From the NCBI RefSeq assembly GCF_900115085.1, contig NZ_FOVF01000003.1, forward strand, positions 62,001 through 126,000: a DNA stretch of 64,000 nucleotides, written 5' to 3'. The notes under the pieces are model-generated. The model did no database searches. It was not told the origin of the DNA and saw only the letters and a list, made by a program, of their open reading frames with translations. This DNA comes from Dokdonella immobilis (GTDB lineage: Bacteria > Pseudomonadota > Gammaproteobacteria > Xanthomonadales > Rhodanobacteraceae). The position numbers and the translations under genes are program-made. Positions 45,375-55,863 of this stretch are shown piece by piece (position 1 is the stretch's first letter; each line of letters starts with the position of its first letter).

Positions 45375-46808
45375 ATGACGAATGTATCGAGCCGGCGCAA
45401 TGCCGGCGTTGTCTCCATGGCGTGGGTCTTCCTCCTGGCGATGGCCGGGAGCCTGCACGCTGCGGAATTGCCCGATTTCGTGAGCCTGGTCGAGAAGAAC
45501 GCGCCGGCCATCGTCAATGTGCAGGCAACCGTCACGCCGAGCGCTATCGCGCAGGACCTTGGACCCGATGCGGATGGCCAGCAGGAAATCCCGGAAATCT
45601 TCCGGCGCTTCTTCGGTCCCATTCCACGCGGCGGGCAGCCCGAAGGCGAGCGCCGCTCGGCCGGTTCGGGCTTCATCATCTCGTCGGACGGCTACGTGCT
45701 GACCAACAATCATGTGGTCGGTGAGGCCGATCAGGTCACCGTTCGCCTTTCCGATCGCCGCGAATTCGATGCCAGGGTCATCGGTACTGACGAGCAGACC
45801 GACATCGCCCTGCTCAAGATCGAGGCGAGCAGTCTTCCGGTCGTCAGCATCGGCGATTCGACCCTGCTCAAGCCCGGACAGTGGGTCGTCGCCGTCGGCT
45901 CACCGTTCGGCATGGATCACACCGTGACCCATGGCATCGTCAGCGCGGTCGGTCGCGGCTACGATCGCAGCCAGCAGTACGTTCCGTTCATCCAGACCGA
46001 CGTGCCGATCAACCCGGGCAATTCGGGTGGCCCCCTGTTCAACCTCGATGGCCAGGTGGTCGGCATCAATTCCCAGATTTTCTCCAATACCGGCGGCTAC
46101 ATGGGCGTCTCGTTCGCCATACCGATCTCGGTGGCAATGAATACGGTCGGCCAGCTCAAGGAAAAGGGCCACGTTTCGCGCGGCATGATCGGCGTGCAGA
46201 TCCAGAACGTCGATCGCGCCTCGGCCAAGGCCCTCGGCCTGCCGCGCAGTGGCGGCGCGCTGGTCAACAACGTTTCTCCTGGCGGCGCGGCCGAGAAGGC
46301 CGGGGTCAAGGTGGGCGACGTCATTCTCGGCTTCGACGGCAGCGAAGTGGTCAGTTCCTCCGACCTGCCGCCGATGGTCGGCCTGACTCCGCCGGGAACG
46401 AAATCGGAACTGGAAATATTCCGCAACGGCAAGACCATGAAAGTGCCGGTCGTCGTCGGTGAGTTGCCACAGGACGCCAGCGCGGTGGCCAGCACAGCGC
46501 CGCGGGCGGCGCCCGCGAACAAGCTCGGCGTCGTCGTCGAAGACCTGACCGCGGAGCAGCGCCAGCAACTCGGCCTGAAGGATGAGGGTGTCGTGATCAC
46601 GCGCATTGCCGGCGCCGCGGCACGCCGTGCCGCACTGCAACCTGGCGACGTGGTCCTCATGATCGGCCGCAAGTCGGTCAAGTCGGCCGCGGATTTCAAC
46701 GCAGCGGTCAAGGATCTGAAGCCGGACGAGTCGGTCATGCTGCTGATCCGCCGCAATGACACCACGTCGTTTGTGGCCCTGACCGTGCCGAAATCCGACG
46801 ACGAATAG
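45375..46808 (+). CDS. mucD: Periplasmic DegP-type serine protease MucD
   Basis: 477 residues. Signal peptide to about residue 30 ending HAAELP. The trypsin-like domain has His in YVLTNNHVVGEA, Asp in TDIALLKIE and Ser in NPGNSGGPLF. Two PDZ domains follow (from GMIGVQIQNVD and from LGVVVEDLTAEQ). It degrades or refolds damaged envelope proteins and limits sigma-E activation. ATG 45375; the upstream frame continues but is before the promoter. Confidence 0.96.
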   Translation: MTNVSSRRNAGVVSMAWVFLLAMAGSLHAAELPDFVSLVEKNAPAIVNVQATVTPSAIAQDLGPDADGQQEIPEIFRRFFGPIPRGGQPEGERRSAGSGFIISSDGYVLTNNHVVGEADQVTVRLSDRREFDARVIGTDEQTDIALLKIEASSLPVVSIGDSTLLKPGQWVVAVGSPFGMDHTVTHGIVSAVGRGYDRSQQYVPFIQTDVPINPGNSGGPLFNLDGQVVGINSQIFSNTGGYMGVSFAIPISVAMNTVGQLKEKGHVSRGMIGVQIQNVDRASAKALGLPRSGGALVNNVSPGGAAEKAGVKVGDVILGFDGSEVVSSSDLPPMVGLTPPGTKSELEIFRNGKTMKVPVVVGELPQDASAVASTAPRAAPANKLGVVVEDLTAEQRQQLGLKDEGVVITRIAGAAARRAALQPGDVVLMIGRKSVKSAADFNAAVKDLKPDESVMLLIRRNDTTSFVALTVPKSDDE

Positions 46809-46834
46809 GGTCGTCCGCCTGCCTGCAACCGGAT

Positions 46835-46867
46835 CGACGCGGGTCCCGGCCCGCGTCGGTCCATTTT
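46835..46867 (+). terminator. Intrinsic terminator after mucD
   Basis: CGACGCGGG (46835-46843) pairs perfectly with CCCGCGTCG (46850-46858) around TCCCGG, followed by GTCCATTTT. It separates the sigma-E operon from lepA. Confidence 0.75.
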
Positions 46868-46994
46868 GGGGATGTCAGACGCTGGACCCTGGCGAGGGCG
46901 GTCACCGATGTTGCAGCGCAGCCAAAGCAGCCGCTTTCTGCGATAATCGCCGCCTTTGTGCCGCCCATCTGGACGGTGCTTTACGGCAGACCCG

Positions 46995-48788
46995 ATGGAC
47001 CATATCCGAAATTTCTCGATCATTGCACACGTCGACCACGGCAAGTCGACGCTTGCCGACCGCATCATCCAGCTCTGCGGCGGCCTGCAGGACCGCGAGA
47101 TGTCGGCGCAGGTGCTTGATTCGAATCCGATCGAGCGCGAGCGGGGCATCACGATCAAGGCGCAGAGCGTTTCGCTGCCGTATACCGCGCGCGACGGCCG
47201 GACCTACCAGCTCAACTTCATCGACACCCCGGGCCACGTCGACTTTTCCTACGAGGTCAGCCGCTCGCTGGCCGCCTGCGAGGGGGCGCTGCTGGTCGTC
47301 GATGCCGCCCAGGGCGTCGAGGCCCAATCGGTCGCCAACTGCTATACCGCGGTCGAGCAGGGCCTGACCGTGGTCCCGGTGCTGAACAAGATCGACCTGC
47401 CGACCGCGGACATCCAGCGGGCCAAGGACGAGATCGAGGCCGTCATCGGCATCGACGCCGAGGATGCGATCGCGATCAGCGCCAAGACCGGCCTCAACGT
47501 TGTCGATGTCCTCGAGGCGATCGTTGCCCGCATTCCGCCGCCCAAGCCCCGCGATACCGACAAGCTGCAGGCCCTGATCATCGACTCGTGGTTCGACAAC
47601 TACCTCGGCGTGGTCTCGCTGGTGCGCGTCATGCAGGGCGAGATCAAGCCGAAGGACAAGATCCTGGTCATGTCGACCGGACGCTGGCATGAAGTCGACC
47701 AGGTCGGCGTGTTCACGCCCAAGCGTCTGGTCAAGAACAAGCTTTGCGGCGGCGAAGTGGGTTGGGTCACGGCGTCGATCAAGGAGGTCCATGGCGCGCC
47801 GGTCGGCGACACCCTGACCCTCAATGCCGATCCGGCGGCGCACCCGTTGCCGGGTTTCCAGAAGGTCCAGCCGCGTGTTTTCGCCGGCCTGTTCCCGGTC
47901 AATGCCGAGGACTATCCCTCGCTGCGCGAAGCCCTCGACAAGCTCAAGCTCAATGACGCTGCCCTGCATTTCGAGCCGGAAAGCTCCGAGGCGATGGGCT
48001 TCGGCTTTCGTTGCGGCTTCCTCGGCCTGCTGCACATGGACATCATCCAGGAACGCCTGGAGCGCGAGTACGACCTCGATCTGATCAGCACGGCGCCGAC
48101 CGTGATCTACGAAGTGCTGCAGACCGACGGCACGATCCTGGCGCTGGACAATCCGGCCAAGTTGCCGCCCACGCAGACCATCCAGGAAATCCGCGAGCCG
48201 ATCATTGTTGCCAACATCCTCACGCCGCCCGACCATATCGGCAGCGTGATCAAGCTTTGTGAGGAAAAGCGGGGCGTGCAGCGTTCGATCCACTACATGG
48301 CCAATCAGGTGCAGATCAGCTACGAGCTGCCGCTGGCCGAGGTCGTCCTCGATTTCTTCGATCGCCTGAAATCGGTATCGCGCGGCTACGCGTCGATGGA
48401 CTATCACTTCGAACGCTTCCAGATCGCCCCCCTGGTCCGCCTCGATGTGCTGATCAACGGCGAGCGCGTCGATGCATTGAGCCTGATCCTGCATCGCTCC
48501 GCGGCGGATCGGCGTGGTCGCGAACTGGTCGAGAAGATGAAGGACCTGATTCCGCGCCAGCAATTCGACGTCGCCATCCAGGGCGCCATTGGTGCCCAGA
48601 TCATCGCGCGCTCGACGGTCAAGGCCCTGCGCAAGAACGTGCTGGCCAAGTGCTACGGCGGCGATGTTTCGCGCAAGCGCAAGTTGCTCGAGAAGCAAAA
48701 GGAAGGCAAGAAGCGCATGAAGCAGGTCGGGCGCGTGGACATCCCGCAGGAGGCGTTTCTGGCCGTCCTGCAATCAGACAACAAGTAG
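46995..48788 (+). CDS. lepA: Elongation factor 4 LepA
   Basis: 597 residues. G1 [10 protein letters not shown]2 region GITIKAQS, G3 DTPGHVDF, G4 NKIDLP. The C-terminal LepA-specific domain has [18 protein letters not shown] and [20 protein letters not shown]. Ribosomal GTPase linked to initiation and back-translocation under stress. Start ATG 46995. Confidence 0.98.
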   Translation: MDHIRNFSIIAHVDHGKSTLADRIIQLCGGLQDREMSAQVLDSNPIERERGITIKAQSVSLPYTARDGRTYQLNFIDTPGHVDFSYEVSRSLAACEGALLVVDAAQGVEAQSVANCYTAVEQGLTVVPVLNKIDLPTADIQRAKDEIEAVIGIDAEDAIAISAKTGLNVVDVLEAIVARIPPPKPRDTDKLQALIIDSWFDNYLGVVSLVRVMQGEIKPKDKILVMSTGRWHEVDQVGVFTPKRLVKNKLCGGEVGWVTASIKEVHGAPVGDTLTLNADPAAHPLPGFQKVQPRVFAGLFPVNAEDYPSLREALDKLKLNDAALHFEPESSEAMGFGFRCGFLGLLHMDIIQERLEREYDLDLISTAPTVIYEVLQTDGTILALDNPAKLPPTQTIQEIREPIIVANILTPPDHIGSVIKLCEEKRGVQRSIHYMANQVQISYELPLAEVVLDFFDRLKSVSRGYASMDYHFERFQIAPLVRLDVLINGERVDALSLILHRSAADRRGRELVEKMKDLIPRQQFDVAIQGAIGAQIIARSTVKALRKNVLAKCYGGDVSRKRKLLEKQKEGKKRMKQVGRVDIPQEAFLAVLQSDNK

Positions 48789-48824
48789 CAGCTGCCGCTT
48801 CCGGCAATCTTTCGAGGAGATTGA

Positions 48825-49721
48825 ATGAATTTCGACCTGGCCTTGCTGTTGGTGGTGCTGAGTGCGCTGACCGGGGTGATCTGGCTCATCGACAAGCTGG
48901 CCTTCGCGCCTGCGCGGCGTCGCCGCGCCGAGAGCATCGCCGACATCGCCGCACTGTCCGAGGCGGAAAGGAAGGCGCGCATGCAGGAGGCGATGCGCGA
49001 GCCGGTGATCACCGAATACGCGCGTTCGTTCTTCCCGGTGCTGGTCTTGATCCTGATCTTCCGCTCGTTCATCGCCGAACCGTTCAAGATTCCCTCCGGT
49101 TCGATGATGCCAACCCTGCTGGTCGGCGATTTCATCCTGGTCAACAAGTTCGCCTACGGGCTGCGCCTGCCGGTACTGAACAGCCGTTTTCTCGAAATCG
49201 GCGAGCCGAAGCGTGGCGACGTCATCGTGTTCCGCTATCCCGGCTATCTGTGCGAGCGCGATGGCAAGGAGGTGCGCAGCGGGAATCCCTGCTACGAGCC
49301 GCTCATTCCGGTACCGAAACAGGACTACATCAAGCGCGTCGTCGGCCTTCCCGGCGACGAAATCACCTATCGCGACAAGCTCATCTACGTCAACGGCGTG
49401 CAAGTTCCGCAGACCTACGTCGGCCCCTATGTTGGCCCGGCCGAATCGGGACGAAGCCTGGCCGAGGCGCAGGTCAAGGACGAGGACCTTTCGGGGACCA
49501 CGCACAGGATGATGGTGCTTCCGCAGAATTCGGGTCGGGAAGGGACCTGGCGCGTTCCGCCGGCCAGCTATTTCGTCATGGGTGACAATCGCGACAGTAG
49601 CGCGGATAGTCGCTATTGGGGTTTTGTGCCGGAGGACAACCTTGTCGGTCGGGCAATCGTGATATGGATGAACTGGGACGACAGCATCGACTACCGGCGC
49701 ATCGGCACCGTCATCAAATAG
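48825..49721 (+). CDS. lepB: Signal peptidase I
   Basis: 298 residues. Two membrane helices (about 3-22 and 65-84). Catalytic Ser in IPSGSMMPTLLVGD, Lys in DYIKRVVGLPGD, and the box E motif GDNRDSSADSRYWG. Cleaves Sec and Tat signal peptides in the periplasm. GAGGAGA lies 10 bases upstream of the ATG. Confidence 0.97.
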   Translation: MNFDLALLLVVLSALTGVIWLIDKLAFAPARRRRAESIADIAALSEAERKARMQEAMREPVITEYARSFFPVLVLILIFRSFIAEPFKIPSGSMMPTLLVGDFILVNKFAYGLRLPVLNSRFLEIGEPKRGDVIVFRYPGYLCERDGKEVRSGNPCYEPLIPVPKQDYIKRVVGLPGDEITYRDKLIYVNGVQVPQTYVGPYVGPAESGRSLAEAQVKDEDLSGTTHRMMVLPQNSGREGTWRVPPASYFVMGDNRDSSADSRYWGFVPEDNLVGRAIVIWMNWDDSIDYRRIGTVIK

Positions 49722-49736
49722 AAGGGGAGTAGCAGC

Positions 49737-50123
49737 ATGTCCATTCGTAACCGTTCTCGTGGCATCACCTTCATCGGATTTCTGGTCGTACTCGTGGTCG
49801 TCGGCTTTTTTGTCTACCTCGGCATGCGCCTCGTGCCGATGTATATCGAGTACATGGGGGTGGTCAAATCCATGGAGCAGGTCCGCTCCGAGCCCGGTGC
49901 GGGCAACATGTCCCCCGAGCAGGTGCGCCGCTCGCTGCAGTTCAAGTTCGATGCCCAGTACGTCGAAAGTGGCGCCATTCCGCCGGAGGCCATCCAGGTG
50001 ATCCGCCAGGGCAATGCGCAGACGCTGCGCATCCGCTACGAGCGTCGCGTGCCGTTCATCCACAATCTCGAGATCCTTGGCACCTTCGACAAGTCGGTCA
50101 ACCTGTCCGGTGCCGATGACTAG
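49737..50123 (+). CDS. DUF4845-domain membrane protein
   Basis: 128 residues. A membrane helix (about 10-30, ITFIGFLVVLVVVGFFVYLG) with a type IV pilin-like N-terminus precedes a small periplasmic domain. Found between lepB and rnc in many beta- and gammaproteobacteria; role unknown. Its stop overlaps the rnc start by eight bases. Confidence 0.85.
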   Translation: MSIRNRSRGITFIGFLVVLVVVGFFVYLGMRLVPMYIEYMGVVKSMEQVRSEPGAGNMSPEQVRRSLQFKFDAQYVESGAIPPEAIQVIRQGNAQTLRIRYERRVPFIHNLEILGTFDKSVNLSGADD

Positions 50124-50808
50124 CCGCACAACTGCCCTCGGGCATTCGTTCTCGGATGCCTCGTTGCTTGAACAGGCGCTGACGCATCGCAGCGCCGGTC
50201 GACGCAACAACGAACGGCTGGAGTTCCTCGGTGACGCGCTGCTCAACCTGATCGTCGCCGAATTCGTCTACGAGCAATATCCGCGCGCAAGCGAAGGCGA
50301 CATGACCCGCCTGCGCGCGGCCCTGGTCAATGGAGCCGCGCTGGCCGAACTGGCTCGGGAGGAGGAGCTTGGCGAGAGCCTGGTGCTCGGCCCGGGCGAG
50401 TTGAAGACCGGAGGTTTTCGCCGTGAATCCATCCTTGCGGACACCTTCGAGGCGTTGATTGCGGCGGTTTACCTGGATTCCGACTGGTTCACCTGCCGGA
50501 CGCTGGTGCGGCGGCTGTTTGCCAGCCGGGTACTCGAGGCGGAAGGCAAGGTGGCCAAGGATCCAAAGACGACCCTGCAGGAGCTGATGCAGGCGAACGC
50601 CCTGGCTTTGCCGGTCTATGACCTGGTCGCGACACAGGGTGACGATCATGAGAAGGTATTCGATGTGCTTTGTTGCATCGAAGCATTGGGTTTGAAGATG
50701 CAGGGGCGCGGCGGCAGCCGGCGCGCCGCGGAACAGTCGGCTGCCGAGGGCATACTCGGCGAAGCGCGCGCGGCACTTGCCGAGCGCAGGAAGAAGCGCA
50801 AGGCCTGA
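50116..50808 (+). CDS. rnc: Ribonuclease III
   Basis: 230 residues. Signature NERLEFLGDALLNLIVAEF, the second acidic site ADTFEALIAAVYLD, and a C-terminal dsRNA-binding domain from DPKTTLQELMQANAL to GGSRRAAEQSAAEGIL. Processes rRNA precursors and structured mRNAs. ATG 50116 overlaps the DUF4845 gene. Confidence 0.97.
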   Translation: MTSRTTALGHSFSDASLLEQALTHRSAGRRNNERLEFLGDALLNLIVAEFVYEQYPRASEGDMTRLRAALVNGAALAELAREEELGESLVLGPGELKTGGFRRESILADTFEALIAAVYLDSDWFTCRTLVRRLFASRVLEAEGKVAKDPKTTLQELMQANALALPVYDLVATQGDDHEKVFDVLCCIEALGLKMQGRGGSRRAAEQSAAEGILGEARAALAERRKKRKA

Positions 50809-50810
50809 AC

Positions 50811-51710
50811 ATGCCAACCCAAGTCAGTCACCGATTCGGCCAGGTCGCCCTGATGGGCCGGCCGAATGTCGGCAAGTCGACCCTGCTCAATGCCCTGATC
50901 GGCACCGAGCTGAGCATCGTTTCGCCGAAGCCGCAGACGACCCGCCACCGGATCCTCGGCATTGCCACCCACGAGAATGCCCAGATCGCCTTTCTCGACA
51001 CGCCCGGCCTGCACCTAGGCGGCAAGCGCGCGATCAACCGCCAGTTGAACCGGGTCGCGCGCCAGGTGCCCGAGGAGGCGGATCTCATCGTGCACGTGAT
51101 CGCCGCGCCGCGCTGGACCGAGGAAGACCAGCAGGTCTGGGAACTGATCTCGCGACACGACGTGCCGCGCCTGCTTGCCGTCAACAAGATCGACCGTGTA
51201 ACCGAGAAGGCGCAGTTGCTGCCGTTCGTCGCGGCGATCAGCGAAACGAGGCGCTACGATGCGGTGCATTACATCCAGGCGACCCACGGCAAGGGCCTCA
51301 AGGCGCTGCTGGCCGACCTCGTGCGCCTGCTGCCCGAGGCGCCGGCGAATTATGCGGAGGACGAACTGACCGATCGCAGCGAGCGCTTCCTCGCCGCCGA
51401 AATGATTCGAGAGCAGCTGATGCTGCGCTTGTCCGAGGAGCTTCCCTACGCCACCACGGTGGAAATCGAACATTTCGAGCAGGTCGGTGGCCTGTCGCGC
51501 ATCGCGGCGGCGATCTGGGTCGAGCGGGAAGGGCAGAAGGGTATCGTCATAGGCGCCTCTGGCGCGCAGCTCAAAGCGATCGGCAGCCAGGCTCGCCGGC
51601 GCATGGAAAAACTGTTCGGCGGCAAGGTCTTCCTCGAACTCTGGGTCAAGGTTCGCGAAAACTGGTCCGACGACGATGCATCTCTGAAGCAGTTCGGGTA
51701 CACCGGCTGA
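50811..51710 (+). CDS. era: GTPase Era
   Basis: 299 residues. G1 GRPNVGKST, G3 DTPGLHL, G4 NKIDRV and a C-terminal KH domain (VEREGQKGIVIGASGAQLKA). Acts in 16S rRNA maturation and 30S assembly. Starts two bases after the rnc stop. Confidence 0.98.
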   Translation: MPTQVSHRFGQVALMGRPNVGKSTLLNALIGTELSIVSPKPQTTRHRILGIATHENAQIAFLDTPGLHLGGKRAINRQLNRVARQVPEEADLIVHVIAAPRWTEEDQQVWELISRHDVPRLLAVNKIDRVTEKAQLLPFVAAISETRRYDAVHYIQATHGKGLKALLADLVRLLPEAPANYAEDELTDRSERFLAAEMIREQLMLRLSEELPYATTVEIEHFEQVGGLSRIAAAIWVEREGQKGIVIGASGAQLKAIGSQARRRMEKLFGGKVFLELWVKVRENWSDDDASLKQFGYTG

Positions 51711-51722
51711 TCGATCGCCGGC

Positions 51723-52442
51723 ATGCGCGTTGAAGCCCAGCCCGCGCTGGTTCTGCACGCTCGCTCCTATCGCGAGACTTCGCTGTTGCTCGAATGCCTG
51801 AGCCGGGACCATGGCCGCATCGGTCTGGTCGCACGTGGCGTACGCAGGGAAAAATCGCGCCTGCCACGTGGATTGCTGCAACCGCTGCAGCCCCTGAATC
51901 TGGGCTGGGTGGGCAATGGCGAATTGGTTACCCTGACCAGCGCAGAGGCGAGCGCAGGGCCGTTGCCCCTGCGCGGCGAGCGCCTGTATTCGGCGATGTA
52001 TCTCAACGAGCTTGTGCTGCGCCTGTGCGCGCGCGGCGACCCGCATGGCGACCTCTTCGGCCATTACCTGTTGTGCCTGCAACGACTGGCGGATGGCGAG
52101 CCGGAAGGATGGACCTTGCGGCGCTTCGAGCGTGACCTGATGGACTTGCTGGGCTACGGCATTGTCCTGGATCGCGAGTGCCGGTCAGGAGCAGACCTCG
52201 ATGCGGATGCCGAGTACGTCTACGTGCCGGATGCGGGTCCGCAGGTCTGGCGCGGTGAGAACGGCGTCTTCCGAATCAGCGGCGCAGCCTTGCGGGCCCT
52301 GCACGCGGACGTCATGCCGAGTGCCGCGCATTGCGCCGAATTGCGTCGTCTGATGCGCATGCTGCTGCAGCATCAACTGGGCGGCGCTTACCTGAATGCG
52401 TGGGCGTTGAGCACACCGTCGATGGCGCGGTCCGAGCGCTAG
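51723..52442 (+). CDS. recO: DNA repair protein RecO
   Basis: 239 residues. OB-fold N-terminus with ALVLHARSYRETSLLLECL and GLVARGVRREKSR, then the helical C-terminal domain (YLNELVLRLCARGDPH, RRFERDLMDLLGYG). Partner of RecR upstream in this window. A CCGGCC/GGCCGG inverted repeat (52475-52496) in the 140-base convergent gap may terminate both sides. Confidence 0.95.
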   Translation: MRVEAQPALVLHARSYRETSLLLECLSRDHGRIGLVARGVRREKSRLPRGLLQPLQPLNLGWVGNGELVTLTSAEASAGPLPLRGERLYSAMYLNELVLRLCARGDPHGDLFGHYLLCLQRLADGEPEGWTLRRFERDLMDLLGYGIVLDRECRSGADLDADAEYVYVPDAGPQVWRGENGVFRISGAALRALHADVMPSAAHCAELRRLMRMLLQHQLGGAYLNAWALSTPSMARSER

Positions 52443-52582
52443 GGAGGGTTCCCTGACTCCCGCGCCGCGTCGTTCCGGCCCCGATCGCTCGGCCGGTCGA
52501 TGCCCGGATTGCTGCAGGCCCGATGGCGATTGTCGGGAGCATGCGAAATCCGCACGGCTTCATCATCGGTCCATCGTGGCCC

Positions 52583-53281
52583 TCAGTCGAGGGCGCTGCG
52601 GGTCCTTGCGCTGACCTTCATCAGCTCCGAAACGGCCGAATCGGGCCAGCCGGAATGCTGATCGAGTCGCGCGCGAAGCTTGCCGACGGCCAGGGCCAGG
52701 GCCGATGCCCCGCAGAATCCCGCGGACGCCTCGAGGCGATGCAGTCGATCACGAAGCGCCCCGGTATCGGCATGGCGTTCGAACCGCCGCACTTCTGCAG
52801 GCAACGCATCGAGTTCACCGGCCAGCAATTTTCGCAATGCGCTCACGATGGCCACGTCACCGCCGGTTTTCTGCGCGGCCATGGCGTCGTCGAGCACGGC
52901 ATCGGGCGCTGGCGTTGTCGACCCGAGATAGTGCTCGAGCATCGCGTGCAGGGCGTCCAATGCAATCGGCTTGACCAGCACATCGTCGAAGCCGGCGTCG
53001 GACAGCATGGCGCGGCTGATGCCGGCGTCGGCGCTGGTTGCCAGCGCCGGCGCCCGGTGCGACGGCCCCGCCGCCGCGCGAATCCTGCGCAGGGCCTCCG
53101 GTCCATCGACGATCGGCATGCGCGTGTCGAGAAGGATCAGTTCGAATCGTTGCGTCGTGGCAAGCGCGACGGCTTCGGCGCCATCCGCGGCCGGGGCGAC
53201 CTCATGCCCGGCCAGGGCGATCGCTTCGCGAAAGAAACCGAGACTCAATGGATTGTCGTCTGCGACCAACACGCGGCTCAC
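52583..53281 (-). CDS. Receiver-Hpt fusion protein
   Basis: 232 residues. Receiver domain with acidic pair in VLVADDNPLS, phosphoacceptor Asp in LILLDTRMP and Lys in VLVKPIAL. A linker leads to an Hpt-like four-helix domain with His in LHRLEASAGFCGA; the usual Lys-Gly after His-x-Leu is Glu-Ala. The layout fits a phosphorelay element detached from a hybrid kinase. No kinase gene is next to it. Start GTG 53281. Confidence 0.85.
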   Translation of the reverse strand: MSRVLVADDNPLSLGFFREAIALAGHEVAPAADGAEAVALATTQRFELILLDTRMPIVDGPEALRRIRAAAGPSHRAPALATSADAGISRAMLSDAGFDDVLVKPIALDALHAMLEHYLGSTTPAPDAVLDDAMAAQKTGGDVAIVSALRKLLAGELDALPAEVRRFERHADTGALRDRLHRLEASAGFCGASALALAVGKLRARLDQHSGWPDSAVSELMKVSARTRSALD

Positions 53282-53442
53282 TCATGGAACTCCGTCTCCA
53301 GCGATAGGTTCAGCATCAACGCATTGCCTGCCCAGGTCAACGCGAATTGCGCAGCGAGGGCGCGGTTGGCCCCGGCATTCGCTCAATCGCTGCTACCATT
53401 CGCGGCCCTTGTCGACACCTTGATACCGGTCCGGATGCGGTC

Positions 53443-54738
53443 ATGCAGAGCTTCGAAGTCGAGATAGACAGCCTCACCCACGATGGACGCGGCGTGGCGC
53501 GCGTCGAGGGCAAGGCCCTGTTTGTCGCCGGCGCATTGCCGGGCGAGCGTGCGCTCGTGCGCTACGCGGGACGTCATCGGCACTATGACGAAGCGCGCGT
53601 GGTCGAGTTGCTGTCGCAGTCCCCCGATCGTGTCGATCCGCACTGTCCGCACTTCGGCCAATGCGGCGGTTGCGCCCTGCAGCATTTGTCCGCGCCCCGG
53701 CAGATCGAGGCCAAGCAACGAGTCCTCGCCGAGAACTTCGAGCGCATCGGCAAGGTTTCGCCCGCGCAATGGCTGCCGCCACTGACCGACCAGTCGTGGG
53801 GTTACCGCCGCAAGGGCAGGCTGTCGGTCAAATGGGTCGACAAGAAGGGCAAGGCGCTGGTCGGCTTTCGCGAGGACAACCCGAGGTTCGTCGCCGATCT
53901 TTCGGTCTGCCACACCCTGTTGCCGGAAGTCGGGCAACGCATCGAGGCTCTGTCGGCCCTGATCGGGTCGCTCGATGCCCGTCGCGAGATCGCGCAGATC
54001 GAGATTGCCGCCGGCGACGATACCGTGGCCCTGGTCTTTCGCCATCTGTCGCCGCTGAACGAGGCTGATCTCGGCAAGCTCGCAGCATTCGGCCGGGCCC
54101 ATGGGCTTGCGATCCTGCTGCAACCGAAGGGGCCCGACAGTGTCCAAGCGCTGTGGCCGGACCGCATCGAGCTGCATTTCCGGATCCATGATGCCGACGT
54201 GGACCTCGCGTTCGAACCTCTCGATTTCATCCAGGTCAACGCGGGAATGAACCAGCGCATGGTGGCCAGAACGCTCGACCTGCTCGACGCTCGGGACGGG
54301 GACACGGTGCTCGATCTGTATTGCGGACTCGGCAACTTCACGCTTCCCATCGCGCGCCGGGTGCGCTTGATCGTCGGCGTCGAGGGCGACGTCCGCCTGG
54401 TCGAACGTGCAGCGGCCAACGCGGTGCGAAATGGCATTGCCAATGCGGACTTCCATGCCGCTGACCTTTCGATCAGCCATGCGCAGAGCAACTGGGCCAG
54501 GGCGGGATACGACAAACTCCTGCTCGATCCACCGCGTTCAGGTGCGGCCGAGGTTCTCGAATACCTGCCGCGCAAGGGCACCGATCGCGTGGTATACGTT
54601 TCGTGCCACCCCGGATCCCTGGCCCGCGATGCGGGCACGCTGGTCACGCGGCATGGCTTCACGTTGACACGGGCCGGCGTTATGGACATGTTTCCGCATA
54701 CCGCCCATGTCGAATCAATAGCGTTGTTCGAGCGCTGA
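53443..54738 (+). CDS. rlmD: 23S rRNA (uracil-1939-C5)-methyltransferase RlmD
   Basis: 431 residues. TRAM domain at the N-terminus, Fe-S ligands in CPHFGQCGGC and VCHTLL, SAM motif DLYCGLGNFTLP, DPPRSG and the nucleophile Cys in VVYVSCHPGSLARDA. Start ATG 53443. Confidence 0.96.
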   Translation: MQSFEVEIDSLTHDGRGVARVEGKALFVAGALPGERALVRYAGRHRHYDEARVVELLSQSPDRVDPHCPHFGQCGGCALQHLSAPRQIEAKQRVLAENFERIGKVSPAQWLPPLTDQSWGYRRKGRLSVKWVDKKGKALVGFREDNPRFVADLSVCHTLLPEVGQRIEALSALIGSLDARREIAQIEIAAGDDTVALVFRHLSPLNEADLGKLAAFGRAHGLAILLQPKGPDSVQALWPDRIELHFRIHDADVDLAFEPLDFIQVNAGMNQRMVARTLDLLDARDGDTVLDLYCGLGNFTLPIARRVRLIVGVEGDVRLVERAAANAVRNGIANADFHAADLSISHAQSNWARAGYDKLLLDPPRSGAAEVLEYLPRKGTDRVVYVSCHPGSLARDAGTLVTRHGFTLTRAGVMDMFPHTAHVESIALFER

Positions 54739-54843
54739 GCGACCGGTACGATGTAGTGGCTCTATCGTCGGGACTTCCTGCAATCCGAATCCGTTGAAGC
54801 AGATACGGCACATGACGACACACACTCGCGAGGCAGATGACGC

Positions 54844-55863
54844 ATGTTGATCATCGGCATCCCCGGCAAGACCCTGAGCGACGAGGATCGAGTCTGGCTA
54901 TCGGCGCCGCAGGTCAGCGGCGTGATCCTGTTCACGCGCAATTTTTCCAACCGGGACCAGGTGACGTCGCTGATCGACGATATCCGCATGGAGCGGCCCG
55001 ACGATCCCTTCCTGATCTGCGTCGATCAGGAGGGAGGGCCGGTCCAGCGCTTCCGCGAGGGCTTCACGAGGCTGCCGGCCCTGTCCCGGCTCGGCGAGCT
55101 CTACGCTCGCGATGCAAAGCGTGCCTTGGCCCTGGCCGAGGACCATGGCTGGCTCATGGCCAGCGAAATGCGGGCCATCGACATCGACCTGAGTTTCGCG
55201 CCGGTGGCCGATCTCGCTTGCGGAAACCTGGCGATCGGTGACCGTGCATTCCATGCCGATCCCGCCATTGCTTCCGATCTCGTGCAGGCCTATGCACGCG
55301 GCATGCATCTGGCCGGCATGGCCGTGACCCTCAAGCACTTCCCCGGACACGGCTCGGTCGTTGCCGATACGCATTTCGACGTGGCCGCCGATGCGCGCAT
55401 CCTGGACGATCTTCGCAGCAGGGATCTGGTCCCGTTCATCGATGGCATCGCCGCAGGTGCCGAAGCGGTGATGATGGCGCATGTCACCTACCCCGAGATC
55501 GACACCTTCGCGGCCGGCTATTCGAGAATCTGGATCGGCGAGATCCTGCGCAAGGAAATCGGCTTTGCGGGCATCGTCATCGGCGATGACATCGGCATGG
55601 CCGCAGCCGAGTCCATTGGTGGCATTCCAGAGCGCATCGAAGCGCATCTGGCCGCCGGCTGCGATCTCGTGCTTGCGTGCAGCCCCTCGATCGTCGATGA
55701 GGCGGTCACCGCAAGCACCCATCTGCCGGTTTGCGACCCGGCCCGCGTGGAAAGCCTGAGAGGCGCCGTGGCGCCGACCTGGGAGGCGCTCGTCGACAAC
55801 CCCAAGCGCGACAAGGTCATGGCCCGCCTGGCCGAACTGTGTCCTGAGCCGAGCAGCAAATGA
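54844..55863 (+). CDS. nagZ: Beta-N-acetylhexosaminidase NagZ
   Basis: 339 residues. GH3 signature KHFPGHGSVVADTHFD, substrate-binding VDQEGGPVQR and the nucleophile region VIGDDIGMAAA. It removes GlcNAc from anhydromuropeptides during cell-wall recycling. Overlaps the phosphoribosyltransferase gene by four bases. Confidence 0.96.
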   Translation: MLIIGIPGKTLSDEDRVWLSAPQVSGVILFTRNFSNRDQVTSLIDDIRMERPDDPFLICVDQEGGPVQRFREGFTRLPALSRLGELYARDAKRALALAEDHGWLMASEMRAIDIDLSFAPVADLACGNLAIGDRAFHADPAIASDLVQAYARGMHLAGMAVTLKHFPGHGSVVADTHFDVAADARILDDLRSRDLVPFIDGIAAGAEAVMMAHVTYPEIDTFAAGYSRIWIGEILRKEIGFAGIVIGDDIGMAAAESIGGIPERIEAHLAAGCDLVLACSPSIVDEAVTASTHLPVCDPARVESLRGAVAPTWEALVDNPKRDKVMARLAELCPEPSSK

